Shown here in pieces: positions 7,859 to 15,998 of a DNA stretch of 57,359 nt (position 1 is the first letter of the stretch; every line of letters begins with the position of its first letter). Under the pieces are notes generated by a model, which was given only the letters and a program-made list of their open reading frames with translations, was not told the DNA's origin and did not search any database. Origin of the DNA: Nanobdellota archaeon (GTDB lineage Archaea; Nanoarchaeota; Nanoarchaeia; Parvarchaeales; Parvarchaeaceae); the NCBI GenBank assembly GCA_021852135.1, contig JAJZOB010000018.1, forward strand, positions 1 through 57,359, read 5' to 3'. The position numbers and the translations under genes were made by a program.

Positions 7859-8656
7859 TTAATCAACGGTGTGGGATGATACCAGTTTTTTGATTTTTTC
7901 AGGCAAGTATTTCCCCTTTATATGCAAAACTACCTCATTGCTTGGATGTGTTTCGTTTTCATTTTCAGTGAATATGAATATCTCGTTGCCATCAACTATT
8001 ACGAACCTACCTATATCAATATCGGTTTTATTTAGCTTACCGAACTGTTTTATTTCATTAACCAAAGCTTCATTAATGTCCTTTGCTGGAGTGTACACAT
8101 GTATGGTCACATTGTTGGCTTTCGCCTTCTTAAGCGCTCTGCCTAAAGCACTTATTTTCTTTTCCAACGACTGCTCAGTGGTAATCAAGACTATTTCTCC
8201 TTTCGCGGATGCTACGCTTTTCTTTATCCTAAAATAGATGTTATCTAACCCTTGATATGAATTAGCAACCTTACCTTCATCTACGTATTTTATTCCCTTA
8301 TTATACAAGTTTTGAAGGTCTGTCAACATTGCACTATCTTTTAGCTTGCTTAGTTTATCCAGTTTTTGATCTAAAGATTCCTTGGCCTTTTCCTCAAGTT
8401 TCTCTATCAGCTCCTGGGGAGGTATAGCTCTATAACTTATTGGTTTGCTTAAATCTCTGACTATAAAACCGCCATTTTCCAATGAAACGAGTATATCATA
8501 AGCCCTTGATTTTGGGATATTAGCTATTTCACTTAATTTACCTGAAGTGGATTTGCCTTGAGAAAGTAAAGCCAGCCAAATCTTTGCTTCGTATAGGTTT
8601 AAACCGAACATCCTTCTTATTTTTGCTATATAATCTTCACTAAACGACAATGCCAT
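7859..8656 (-). CDS. TrmB-family transcriptional regulator
   Basis: A 265-residue protein. The N-terminal winged helix (about residues 12-85) contains LNLYEAKIWLALLSQGKS and IPKSRAYDILVSLENGGF, typical of TrmB regulators. A short coiled coil follows. The C-terminal half (about 125-265) looks like the PLD-like TrmB effector region, with KGEIVLITTEQSL and FVIVDGNEIFIF. The ligand cannot be read from sequence. The ATG at 8656 is preferred because AGGTGA lies 8 bases upstream; a GTG at 8668 is in frame. A 12-bp palindrome between TATA box and start suggests that it regulates itself. Confidence 0.85.
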   Translation of the reverse strand: MALSFSEDYIAKIRRMFGLNLYEAKIWLALLSQGKSTSGKLSEIANIPKSRAYDILVSLENGGFIVRDLSKPISYRAIPPQELIEKLEEKAKESLDQKLDKLSKLKDSAMLTDLQNLYNKGIKYVDEGKVANSYQGLDNIYFRIKKSVASAKGEIVLITTEQSLEKKISALGRALKKAKANNVTIHVYTPAKDINEALVNEIKQFGKLNKTDIDIGRFVIVDGNEIFIFTENENETHPSNEVVLHIKGKYLPEKIKKLVSSHTVD

Positions 8657-8673
8657 AATTTTTATCACCTACA

Positions 8674-8702
8674 TACTAATTAGTAAGAAAGAAGTATATA
8701 AA
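8674..8702 (-). promoter_or_regulatory. TATA box and palindromic operator upstream of the TrmB-type regulator
   Basis: TACTAATTAGTA (8674-8685) is a perfect 12-bp palindrome. Directly upstream on the minus strand, about 8692-8702, is a TATA-like TTTATATACTT. The expected transcript start is near 8671, so the palindrome lies between TATA box and start site, where a bound protein would block transcription. The obvious candidate to bind is the regulator itself. Confidence 0.5.
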
Positions 8703-8754
8703 TCTTTCTTTTTCACCGAAAATAAAAGTAAAAAAATAAAAAATAAAGTAATCT

Positions 8755-9015
8755 TTATATTTTTGCCCTAAATACCCACATTGAGAAGGAAAAAACGACT
8801 ATTCCTATTATTAACTCAAACAGAGGGTATACGTAAGACGATGGAGGAGTTGTAACAGTCTTGTAGAAATATCCACTAAGAACTGCTGTCGAAAGTATAG
8901 AAACCAGACCAAACACTATAAGGACTATTCCTAATCCAAATAGAATAAGGCCGATTGCTGCGTCGACTGCCCTTTTCTCCTCGTCAACAAACCTTAAGTT
9001 GCTTTTTGCTTTCAT
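8755..9015 (-). CDS. small two-helix membrane protein
   Basis: An 86-residue protein with two predicted membrane helices, AIGLILFGLGIVLIVFGLVSIL (about residues 20-41, shown as the hydrophobic run) and LFELIIGIVVFSFSMWVF (about 65-82), joined by an extracellular-type loop rich in Thr, Pro and Tyr. The N-terminus is charged. No family is recognised. It sits between the TrmB-type regulator and the divergent HIT gene; being on the same strand as the regulator but upstream of its promoter, it is probably a separate unit. Confidence 0.6.
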   Translation of the reverse strand: MKAKSNLRFVDEEKRAVDAAIGLILFGLGIVLIVFGLVSILSTAVLSGYFYKTVTTPPSSYVYPLFELIIGIVVFSFSMWVFRAKI

Positions 9016-9107
9016 TATAGGTTTAAGTTTTTGTTATTTAAAAGCTTTTTTTAAATCGAAACAAAAAGTTTACTTAACAATAAATACTTTAAAAGCGTAA
9101 TAAAGTT

Positions 9108-9650
9108 ATGGAAGAGGAAAAATGTATTTTTTGCATGATAGCTAACAAAAAGGTGCCTTCAAAGGAGGTTTATAATGACGGGATGGTAATGGGCGTTCTG
9201 GATATTAGCCCTGCTTCCAAAGGCCATGTGATAATGATACCAAAAAAACATTATAATAACATCTACGAAATGCCACAGGAAGAGTTTCTACAATATATCA
9301 GCATTGCAAGAGCAGTAGGTTATGCAATACTTCTGTCTCTGGCTCCTGATAATGTTGAGATGCTTTACACAAAGGAGCTTACAAAAGGCAACGTAACTCC
9401 ACACGCTTTAATACACCTTATCCCCAGATACAGCGATGACACTGTAAATCATGTTTGGCAGCCACAGAAAATGGAAGAGAACGACTTTACAGCGATAGAA
9501 ACTGCAATAAAATCTGCAATAGAAAAGGTGAAGGAAGCAGAAACGCCTAAACCTGAAAAAAAGGTTTTTGAAGAACCTAAAAAGCCAGAAAACACCATTA
9601 AAGAGGAAAAACCCCAGATCAATATAAACCGCAAAGTGGTAGTATTCTAA
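9108..9650 (+). CDS. HIT-domain protein with altered histidine triad
   Basis: HIT proteins hydrolyse or transfer nucleotides through a His-x-His-x-His motif whose middle histidine is the nucleophile. This 180-residue protein has a clear HIT domain (residues 5-110): CIFCMIANKKVPSKEVYND, ASKGHVIMIPKKHY and the triad region TPHALIHLIPRY. The triad reads H99-A-L101-I-H103, so Leu replaces the middle catalytic His. Cys6, Cys9 and nearby histidines of a possible zinc site remain. A charged tail of about 65 residues ends in VVVF. A TATA-like AATAAATAC about 26 bases upstream suggests a leaderless mRNA. The 3' end overlaps scpB by 4 bases. Confidence 0.9.
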   Translation: MEEEKCIFCMIANKKVPSKEVYNDGMVMGVLDISPASKGHVIMIPKKHYNNIYEMPQEEFLQYISIARAVGYAILLSLAPDNVEMLYTKELTKGNVTPHALIHLIPRYSDDTVNHVWQPQKMEENDFTAIETAIKSAIEKVKEAETPKPEKKVFEEPKKPENTIKEEKPQININRKVVVF

Positions 9651-10180
9651 TTTCCTTTGTACTCTACGGTTTTATTATCCTCTTTCTTTATTTCCTCTTG
9701 AACCGTTTCCTTTATTTCTTTAAACTCTTTCTTATCAACATCAAAATAGTCATAGAATAATGGCGTAATTCTGATTACTTTTTTGCCCTCCTCTATAGTT
9801 GAAGACACTAAACCTCTAGACTGCAGCTCCTTAACGTGCTGATAAGAAACGCTACCTCTCTTTTTAACAAGTTCGCTTTGAAGTATTTTTCCATTTAGGA
9901 CTATTAGGCTTAGAGTCATTAGAACCCCTCTGCTCATATCTGTTCTTAAGCTATCCTGTACAAGATGAATAAGCTCCCCCCTTAGCCTCATCCTATAAAG
10001 ATTTCCTTCAGTTAGTATGAAAAAAGCACTTTTTCTAGCTTCATATGACTTGTTTAAATCATTAACTGCTTTTTTGATTATTATCGGATCGGATTTAGTC
10101 CTTTTTACAATCTCTTCAAGGCTTATCCCATCCCCAAAGGAGAAAACAAGCGCCTCGACATATTCATTTATCTTTACCAT
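9647..10180 (-). CDS. scpB: segregation and condensation protein ScpB
   Basis: A 177-residue winged-helix protein that binds the kleisin ScpA of the SMC complex. The N-terminal winged helix (about 1-75) includes EALVFSFGDGISLEEIVKRT and FFILTEGNLYRMRLRGELI. The second winged helix (about 85-150) includes LMTLSLIVLNGKILQSELVKK and VKELQSRGLVSS. A charged tail follows. The order with scpA upstream and smc nearby supports the call. It appears to have its own promoter region with a 14-bp palindrome directly before the ATG. Confidence 0.85.
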   Translation of the reverse strand: MVKINEYVEALVFSFGDGISLEEIVKRTKSDPIIIKKAVNDLNKSYEARKSAFFILTEGNLYRMRLRGELIHLVQDSLRTDMSRGVLMTLSLIVLNGKILQSELVKKRGSVSYQHVKELQSRGLVSSTIEEGKKVIRITPLFYDYFDVDKKEFKEIKETVQEEIKKEDNKTVEYKGN

Positions 10181-10181
10181 G

Positions 10182-10195
10182 TTAACATATGTTAA
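10182..10195 (-). promoter_or_regulatory. 14-bp perfect palindrome at the scpB start
   Basis: TTAACATATGTTAA is fully self-complementary and ends 1 base before the scpB start codon. It may be an operator, or an mRNA 5' structure if transcription begins at the TTTAAAA about 30 bases upstream. AT-rich palindromes of this length can arise by chance in such DNA, so the functional call is tentative. Confidence 0.35.
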
Positions 10196-10237
10196 TATTT
10201 ACATTTATTGATTTTAAAGTTAGCAGACAAATAAATT

Positions 10238-10903
10238 TCAGCTGCCCACCTTACTCTTTATGTATATCTCCTCAAACGGTTCGCTTTGTGAGATCTCTAC
10301 TTTATTCATATTTGAAATAAACAAAAGTGGAAGCAAAGTGTAAATTATCTCTTTTCTGTCATTCTTTTTGACAATAAGCTCTGAAAAAAGAACTAATTCC
10401 TTGGCATCAAAAAGCTTCGCCAACTTCCCGAGAAGAGTTCTTATCCTGTCCTCTATTTTTACTTCCTTGAGCTTCAATTCGAAACTTATATTCTGTTTTG
10501 TATTATAACGCATCGCTTCCCTTATAGTATTTATTAATTCGGTTAGGGTTATTTTCCTGCTTCTAAAAATCGGAAGCTTGGAAGTTACTGCGATATCAAA
10601 CGGCACGGCCTTAATGTATCTTTGTTGGCTCCCACGTTCTTTTTTAACATTTAGTTCTAGTATCTCGCCTACAACGGTGTCTGATTTCATTTTCAGGAGT
10701 ATTGCAGCAGTATATACAAATTTGCCCCCAAACCTAAAGTCTATTTGATTTATTTTGGAGATTAAAGAAGCAAACCTATCTGCAATCTTTATAAGGTCTA
10801 TATCCATGGGATCCATGCCTTCGTCCCTTATTATGGTAGTTATAAGGTGCTCCCAGCCAAGTTCATCATTCAGGATAAGTTTGTATATTTCTTCGTGATC
10901 CAT
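10238..10903 (-). CDS. scpA: segregation and condensation protein ScpA (kleisin)
   Basis: A 221-residue kleisin linking the SMC heads. The N-terminal segment EEIYKLILNDELGWEHLITT and DPMDIDLIKIADRFASLI are typical ScpA, followed by FVYTAAILLKMKSD. The C-terminal winged helix holds DRKEIIYTLLPLLFISNMNKVEISQ (given in part) with FEEIYI at the end. The ATG at 10903 is one base after the cdc48 stop (TGAGATG), so the two are translationally coupled; a longer frame exists upstream but lies inside cdc48. Confidence 0.9.
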   Translation of the reverse strand: MDHEEIYKLILNDELGWEHLITTIIRDEGMDPMDIDLIKIADRFASLISKINQIDFRFGGKFVYTAAILLKMKSDTVVGEILELNVKKERGSQQRYIKAVPFDIAVTSKLPIFRSRKITLTELINTIREAMRYNTKQNISFELKLKEVKIEDRIRTLLGKLAKLFDAKELVLFSELIVKKNDRKEIIYTLLPLLFISNMNKVEISQSEPFEEIYIKSKVGS

Positions 10904-10904
10904 C

Positions 10905-13190
10905 TCAACCGAAATAATTAAGCTCCTTTGCCTTTTCCTTTTTACTGTAAAGTTTCTTTGCCATCTCTTCGTATTTCTTTGCATCTTCCGCAGTTAAGCT
11001 TGGCCTTACTAACTCCAATGCTTTTTCAAAATCTTCTTTTGTGACTTTGCTTGCAGAAATATTGTTTCTAAGCGCATTCATGCCTGCTTCCTTAGAAAGT
11101 CTTTCCAAGTCCGATCCAACATACCCTTCAGTTTTTTTGACAAGATACTCTACAAGAGCCTCCTTGTCACCATCTATTGGCATTTTATCCAAATACACCT
11201 TAAGTATCTCTTTTCTCCCCTCCTCATCAGGCGGAGGAACAAATACTATGTTATCAAACCTGCCCGTTCTTAATATTGCGGAATCCACCTTATCAACTCT
11301 ATTTGTGGCTCCAATTACGATTACGTTCTTAAGAGGTTCTATCCCGTCCAATTCTGTAAGCAATTGATTAACGACTTGTTCAGTTGCGTTATTTCCTTCA
11401 TAATTAGACCTAGAAGAGGCTATGCTATCAAGCTCATCTATAAAGATTATAGATGGAGAGACTTGCCTTGCCTTATCAAATATTTCTCTTACTCTTTTTT
11501 CGCTTTCACCGACGTATTTGTTATATATCTCTGGCCCTTTTATTGCAATGAAATTTGATTCTGTTTCGTGCGCAACGGCTCTTGCAAGCAAAGTTTTACC
11601 TGTACCTGGCGGGCCGTAAAGCAGTATTCCTTTTGGAGGGGTTATCCCTATCTTTCTAAACGCATCAGGATGTTTTAAAGGCCAATCTATTGCTTCTTTA
11701 AGCTGTGCCTTTACCTGCTCTAAGCCTCCAACGTCTGCCCATCCAACGCTTGGCCTTTCAACCAAAACTTCGCGCATTGCACTTGGTCTTACGAATCTTA
11801 ATGCTTCCCTAAAATCATCCATTGTTACTATAAGCTTTTCAAGAACTGTTTTTGGTATATTATCACCTTCCTTGACATTTAACTCATTTATGTTTCTTCT
11901 TATTACGTTCATCGCCGCTTCTTTTATCAGAGACTCTATGTCTGCGCCGACAAAACCATGCGTTATCTTTGATATATACCCCAATTCAACATTTTTGTCC
12001 AAAGGCATGTTTCGAGTGTGTATATTCAATATTTCCAGCCTTCCCTTTTCATTTGGAACGCCGAACATTATTTCTCTGTCAAACCTGCCTGGCCTGCGCA
12101 ATGCCGGATCTATTGCATTTGGCCTGTTTGTAGCGGCTATTACAATTACTTTTCCCCTGCTCTTTAAACCATCCATTAAGGTAAGAAGCTGAGAAACCAC
12201 TCTATGCTCAACTTCCCCGATGCTCTCTTCTCTCTTCGTTGCTATTGCGTCTATCTCATCTATGAATATAATAGAAGGGGCGTTCTTTTCTGCCTCGTCG
12301 AATATCTCCCTTAATTTCTTTTCTGCATCCCCAACCCACTTGCTCATTACTTCTGGGCCGTTTATAGTTATAAAATGCGCTTCACTCTCGTCTGCAACGG
12401 CTCTTGCAAGCAAAGTTTTACCTGTACCTGGTGGGCCGTAAAGCAAAACTCCCCTTGGAGGGGTTATCCCTAATCTCATAAATATCTCAGGATGCTTTAA
12501 AGGCATTTCAACCATTTCCCTTATCTTTGAAACCTCATCAGATAAACCGCCAACATCTTCGTAGCTTACATGTTTAACTCTCGATTCTTCGGAAAGCTTG
12601 ACCGGTTCTGGGGATATATTTATGTCCGTGTTTTCTGTTATTACTACAAAGCCTTTTGGCGCTGTAGACGTAACCAGAAAACGAAGCTCCGAAAAACCGA
12701 ACTGAAAAGATGGGAATGCGCTATTCTCAAATATACTCATTATATCATCTCCAAAGAAAGACGCAAATGAACCTCTGCCCCCGCTGCCGAGCGTTATTAT
12801 ATCTCCTTTTGAAACTGCCCTATCCAGGAGCAGTCTCCCTATTACGTTTTCCGCGCCACGTATTGAAATTGTAGACAAAGGAGAAAGGTTGACAACATCG
12901 GCTTCGTAAACTTCTGCTTTTCTAACTATCACATTTTCGCCTATAGCTGCTTTTGCATTTTTTCTTGTAGTACCATCCATTCTAACAATATTCAAACCTA
13001 AATCGCCTGGATGCGCTCTGTCAACTTTTGCAACTGTCTTTCTATTTCCTTCTATCTCGACGAACTCTCCTGGCCTGACACCAATCTGTTTCATCCAAGC
13101 CGTTCCTATCCTTACAGAATTTTGCCCTATATCATCCTGCTGCGCTTCTGCAACCTTCAAACTTATTTCTATTTTGCCGTTATCTTCCAT
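10905..13190 (-). CDS. cdc48: AAA+ unfoldase Cdc48/VAT
   Basis: A 761-residue double-AAA ATPase that unfolds proteins, likely feeding the proteasome. The N domain (about 1-190) has [21 protein letters not shown] and the double-psi barrel region. D1 has Walker A GPPGTGKT at about 252-259 and Walker [13 protein letters not shown]2 has the second GPPGTGKT near residue 525 and [11 protein letters not shown]. The arginine-finger segments [10 protein letters not shown] and RTGRFDNIV are present. A GGAGGT ribosome binding site 7 bases before the ATG lies in the end of the upstream gene. The C-terminus NYFG only loosely resembles an HbYX proteasome-docking tail. Confidence 0.96.
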   Translation of the reverse strand: MEDNGKIEISLKVAEAQQDDIGQNSVRIGTAWMKQIGVRPGEFVEIEGNRKTVAKVDRAHPGDLGLNIVRMDGTTRKNAKAAIGENVIVRKAEVYEADVVNLSPLSTISIRGAENVIGRLLLDRAVSKGDIITLGSGGRGSFASFFGDDIMSIFENSAFPSFQFGFSELRFLVTSTAPKGFVVITENTDINISPEPVKLSEESRVKHVSYEDVGGLSDEVSKIREMVEMPLKHPEIFMRLGITPPRGVLLYGPPGTGKTLLARAVADESEAHFITINGPEVMSKWVGDAEKKLREIFDEAEKNAPSIIFIDEIDAIATKREESIGEVEHRVVSQLLTLMDGLKSRGKVIVIAATNRPNAIDPALRRPGRFDREIMFGVPNEKGRLEILNIHTRNMPLDKNVELGYISKITHGFVGADIESLIKEAAMNVIRRNINELNVKEGDNIPKTVLEKLIVTMDDFREALRFVRPSAMREVLVERPSVGWADVGGLEQVKAQLKEAIDWPLKHPDAFRKIGITPPKGILLYGPPGTGKTLLARAVAHETESNFIAIKGPEIYNKYVGESEKRVREIFDKARQVSPSIIFIDELDSIASSRSNYEGNNATEQVVNQLLTELDGIEPLKNVIVIGATNRVDKVDSAILRTGRFDNIVFVPPPDEEGRKEILKVYLDKMPIDGDKEALVEYLVKKTEGYVGSDLERLSKEAGMNALRNNISASKVTKEDFEKALELVRPSLTAEDAKKYEEMAKKLYSKKEKAKELNYFG

Positions 13191-13191
13191 G

Positions 13192-13698
13192 TTATTGACC
13201 TCCTAAGATGAATACTCTTTTTTTCAGGTATTCAACATTCCATTTTTTTATAAAATTCTCTGCATCCTTCTCATTTGCAGAGGGTACAAATATTGCGCTT
13301 TTGGTTAGCCTTCCTCCTCCTAATGTCTGTAACAGGCCCTCTTTCCCTCTTCTACCGAGAAGAGCATAATTAAACAACATTTTTCTGCTTTGTTCCAGCT
13401 TTGTAAGATCATAGAATATCTCAGTTATCTCATTAAAACCTAATTTGTTTAAAAAAGGCTCATTATCAAAGACGCTTATCGCATCCATCAGTTCTGAAAA
13501 CATCTTTCTTTGCATTATCTTCATCATATCTAAGAATTCAACGTCTTTTCCAAACACTTTTTCTATCTTTTCTTCGTTGTCTTTACTGTCATCTTTCAAA
13601 ATAACATAAAGTTTATTATCTTTTTCTATCGCATCAAATAGGCAGTCTATTACGTCGTCAGGTATTGAGTTTATTTCCATATGTTTACGATAAACCAT
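13192..13698 (-). CDS. conserved-looking hypothetical protein upstream of cdc48
   Basis: A 168-residue protein not recognised. It is soluble and mostly helical in the middle, with a glycine-rich segment GRRGKEGLLQTLGGGRLTKS near residues 114-133 and a C-terminal FIKKWNVEYLKKRVFILGGQ. It ends one base before the cdc48 ATG and contains that gene's ribosome binding site, so it is the first gene of a scp/cdc48 operon. A TATA-like TATTTATAC lies about 15-20 bases before the ATG at 13698; that spacing would fit the alternative start at MEINSI (13680) better. Function unknown. Confidence 0.7.
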   Translation of the reverse strand: MVYRKHMEINSIPDDVIDCLFDAIEKDNKLYVILKDDSKDNEEKIEKVFGKDVEFLDMMKIMQRKMFSELMDAISVFDNEPFLNKLGFNEITEIFYDLTKLEQSRKMLFNYALLGRRGKEGLLQTLGGGRLTKSAIFVPSANEKDAENFIKKWNVEYLKKRVFILGGQ

Positions 13699-13832
13699 AT
13701 GAATGAACTAGTATAAATAGCTTTCGCTTTATTGCCCTTTTTAAAGCTTTCTTTTTTTAATTTAAAGAAAAAATTTATTTTAATATAATTTAGAATAGTA
13801 AAGCTTAAAAATAGAAAAAAACGTAAGAGAAT

Positions 13833-14066
13833 ATGGTAATTACAACAGATGCAGGCGCTCTATATGCAATAGCCGCAGCCATAGCGATAGCAGGTGGTTT
13901 AATAGGTACTGGAATGGCACAGCAAGGAATAGGTGCCGCAGGAATGGGAATCATTGCCGAAAAACCTGAGAAATTCGGACAGGTACTGTTCTTCTTTGTA
14001 ATCCCTGAAACACTGTGGATAATAGGCTTTGTACTTGGATTGATATTGCTATTACAAATACTGTGA
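13833..14066 (+). CDS. atpK: A-type ATP synthase subunit K (c-ring proteolipid)
   Basis: A 77-residue two-helix proteolipid forming the rotating membrane ring. Helix 1 spans about residues 9-33 with GGLIGTGMAQQGIG; the polar loop is IIAEKPEKFG; helix 2 spans about 50-76 with the ion-binding Glu59 in VIPETLWIIGFV. Gln30 in helix 1 and Thr60 beside Glu59 match ligand positions seen in sodium-binding rings, so the coupling ion is uncertain. It is the first gene of the ATPase operon; a TATA-like TTAAAAAT about 26 bases before the ATG suggests a leaderless mRNA. Confidence 0.94.
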   Translation: MVITTDAGALYAIAAAIAIAGGLIGTGMAQQGIGAAGMGIIAEKPEKFGQVLFFFVIPETLWIIGFVLGLILLLQIL

Positions 14067-14082
14067 GGCATTAGTATATAAT

Positions 14083-14643
14083 ATGAGTCTCGAGAAAATA
14101 GCTGAACACATAGAGAAGGAGACGGACACAAAGATAAAAAAGATAGTCATAGAAGCGCAACTTAAGGCAAATGAATATACTAAAGAAGCAGATAAAAAGG
14201 TTGCTGAAATTCTAAAGGAGGCACAATCCAAAAAGGAAATTATCGTAGAAGAAAAGAGAACCATTGAAAATGCCAAGATACATGTTGAAAGGGACCAAAT
14301 AATAAAAAAGGCTGTAAGTGACGCTTTTAAAGATAGCATGAACAACCTTTATTCTTCGGAAAAGGAATTTAGCAAAACTCCTGAATACCAAAAGTTGATG
14401 GTAATATTAATAAAAGAGGCCAAAAAAAGAATAGGGGAGAATGCTGTGCTCTTTATGAATAAGGACGATTTGCAGGTTTTTGGGAAAAAGGAAAAAAATG
14501 CAAAGCTCTCCAAAAAGAACATGTTTGGAGTTTATGCTGAATCTACTGACGGAAGATTTTCCATAAACCTATCATTAAACAAGACAATACAGTCATTAGA
14601 AGAAAAAATAGCAAAAAAGATAATTGAAAAACTTGAGGCATGA
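14083..14643 (+). CDS. atpE: A-type ATP synthase subunit E (peripheral stalk)
   Basis: A 186-residue stator protein. The N-terminal half is a long amphipathic helix rich in Lys, Glu and Ala (KIKKIVIEAQLKANEYTKEA), and the C-terminal globular half has SEKEFSKTPEYQKLMVILIKEA and DGRFSINLSLNKTIQSLEEK. Length and design match archaeal E subunits, which pair with subunit H. It follows atpK by 16 bases and its TGA abuts the atpC ATG. Confidence 0.85.
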   Translation: MSLEKIAEHIEKETDTKIKKIVIEAQLKANEYTKEADKKVAEILKEAQSKKEIIVEEKRTIENAKIHVERDQIIKKAVSDAFKDSMNNLYSSEKEFSKTPEYQKLMVILIKEAKKRIGENAVLFMNKDDLQVFGKKEKNAKLSKKNMFGVYAESTDGRFSINLSLNKTIQSLEEKIAKKIIEKLEA

Positions 14644-15684
14644 ATGGACTCTACGTATGCAGGCGCTTATGGGCATATAAAAGCATTATATCTCAACCTT
14701 TTAAGAAAAGATGAAATTGATAGGATAAAGGAAACAAAGAAAGATGAGTTCTTAAGCGTTCTTTCAAACACCTCTTACAAAAACGAAATCGATCAATTTT
14801 ACAATAGATTCAAGGAGCCTGATATTATAGATATAATCGTAAATACTCATTTTTTAAATAACTGCACATCCGCGCTCCAAGTTTTGCCTAGTATTGGAAA
14901 GCCATTAATAAAAAGTTACCTGTCAAAAATAGACATACAGAACATAAAGCTTATACTTGCCGCCAAACTCGTAGGAAAAAACGTGGAAATAACGGAAAAT
15001 TTACTTACAGTAGGGAGGAGCTTTCCATTGGGATTTTCAAGCTCACTGATAAGTAAGGAAGAATACAGAAACATAATAGAACAAAAGGATATTGTAGAGG
15101 TTATAAATTACCTAACACGGTATAATTACGGCAGAGTTTTATTGCCATTTTCAGTATCTGCAGAATTAAGCAGAAATGTCTCAGGCATGGCATTGGCGCT
15201 TGATGTAGAATATTATAATGAATTGTTAAGAAACTTTAAATTTTACAATGGAAATGAGGGGCCGGTTCTTAGATTTATACAAGGTTTAATAGATTTAAGG
15301 AACATAATAACCGTTATAAAAGAAATAGAGCTTAAAAAACCAGCAAAGGAACTTTTAATAGGTGGCGGAGCAATAAGCACTGAAAAATTAAATGAAATGG
15401 CGAAGATGAATATTATAGATTTTATAAAGGACTTGCCTTATGACTTGAACGAAGCACTAGATCTTTACAAAGAAGATGGACTTATAGCTAACTTCGAAGT
15501 TGAACTAAAAAGGATAATACACGACAAATACTTGCAGATATTTAGAGCCAATGCTCTTTCAGTTGCAGCTACGCTTTCGTTTATAATAAGTGCAGAGATA
15601 GAGAGGGATACAATAAGATTAAGCTGGTTTAAAAAGTATTATAATATAGAAAAGAAAGTCGTGGACATAGGCTATGGAATTTAG
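14644..15684 (+). CDS. atpC: A-type ATP synthase subunit C (central stalk/ring cap)
   Basis: A 346-residue mostly helical protein of the AC39/subunit d family that connects the rotor ring to the central stalk. It begins with the expected YAGAYGHIKALYLNLLRKDE, and LRFIQGLIDLRNIITVIKEI is a typical C-subunit segment near the middle. It starts immediately after the atpE stop and overlaps atpF by 11 bases, consistent with coupled translation. Length is near the family norm. Confidence 0.88.
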   Translation: MDSTYAGAYGHIKALYLNLLRKDEIDRIKETKKDEFLSVLSNTSYKNEIDQFYNRFKEPDIIDIIVNTHFLNNCTSALQVLPSIGKPLIKSYLSKIDIQNIKLILAAKLVGKNVEITENLLTVGRSFPLGFSSSLISKEEYRNIIEQKDIVEVINYLTRYNYGRVLLPFSVSAELSRNVSGMALALDVEYYNELLRNFKFYNGNEGPVLRFIQGLIDLRNIITVIKEIELKKPAKELLIGGGAISTEKLNEMAKMNIIDFIKDLPYDLNEALDLYKEDGLIANFEVELKRIIHDKYLQIFRANALSVAATLSFIISAEIERDTIRLSWFKKYYNIEKKVVDIGYGI

Positions 15685-15997
15685 AAGGATAATTTTTATA
15701 GGAGATAGAAGAGACTCCCTTGGGTTAAAACTTGCAGGTATTGAAAACTCCATGGAGTTATCTGGAAAAGAGGCATTAAATGAAGTAATTAAATTAATAA
15801 AAAGCAAAGAATATAACCTTATAATAGCCGAAGAAAGTATAAAGGACTATGCAGATCAGAATGAACGCAATTTATTAGACTTAAGCGTTGATCCACTGGT
15901 GCTGTTTATACCTTCACAGGAAACGCAGGAAAATAAAGAATCGCTGGAAAGCTTAGCAAAAAGAGTATTGGGGGTGGACATAACAAAATTAAAATAA
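15674..15997 (+). CDS. atpF: A-type ATP synthase subunit F
   Basis: A 107-residue Rossmann-like stalk protein. The N-terminus RIIFIGDRRDSLGLKLAGIE and the segment YNLIIAEESIKDYADQNE are the family hallmarks; the C-terminus ends in a helix with SLAKRVLGVDITKLK. Its ATG lies inside the atpC end and it stops 1 base before atpA. Position between C and A is the conserved archaeal order. Confidence 0.92.
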   Translation: MEFRRIIFIGDRRDSLGLKLAGIENSMELSGKEALNEVIKLIKSKEYNLIIAEESIKDYADQNERNLLDLSVDPLVLFIPSQETQENKESLESLAKRVLGVDITKLK

Positions 15998-15998
15998 A

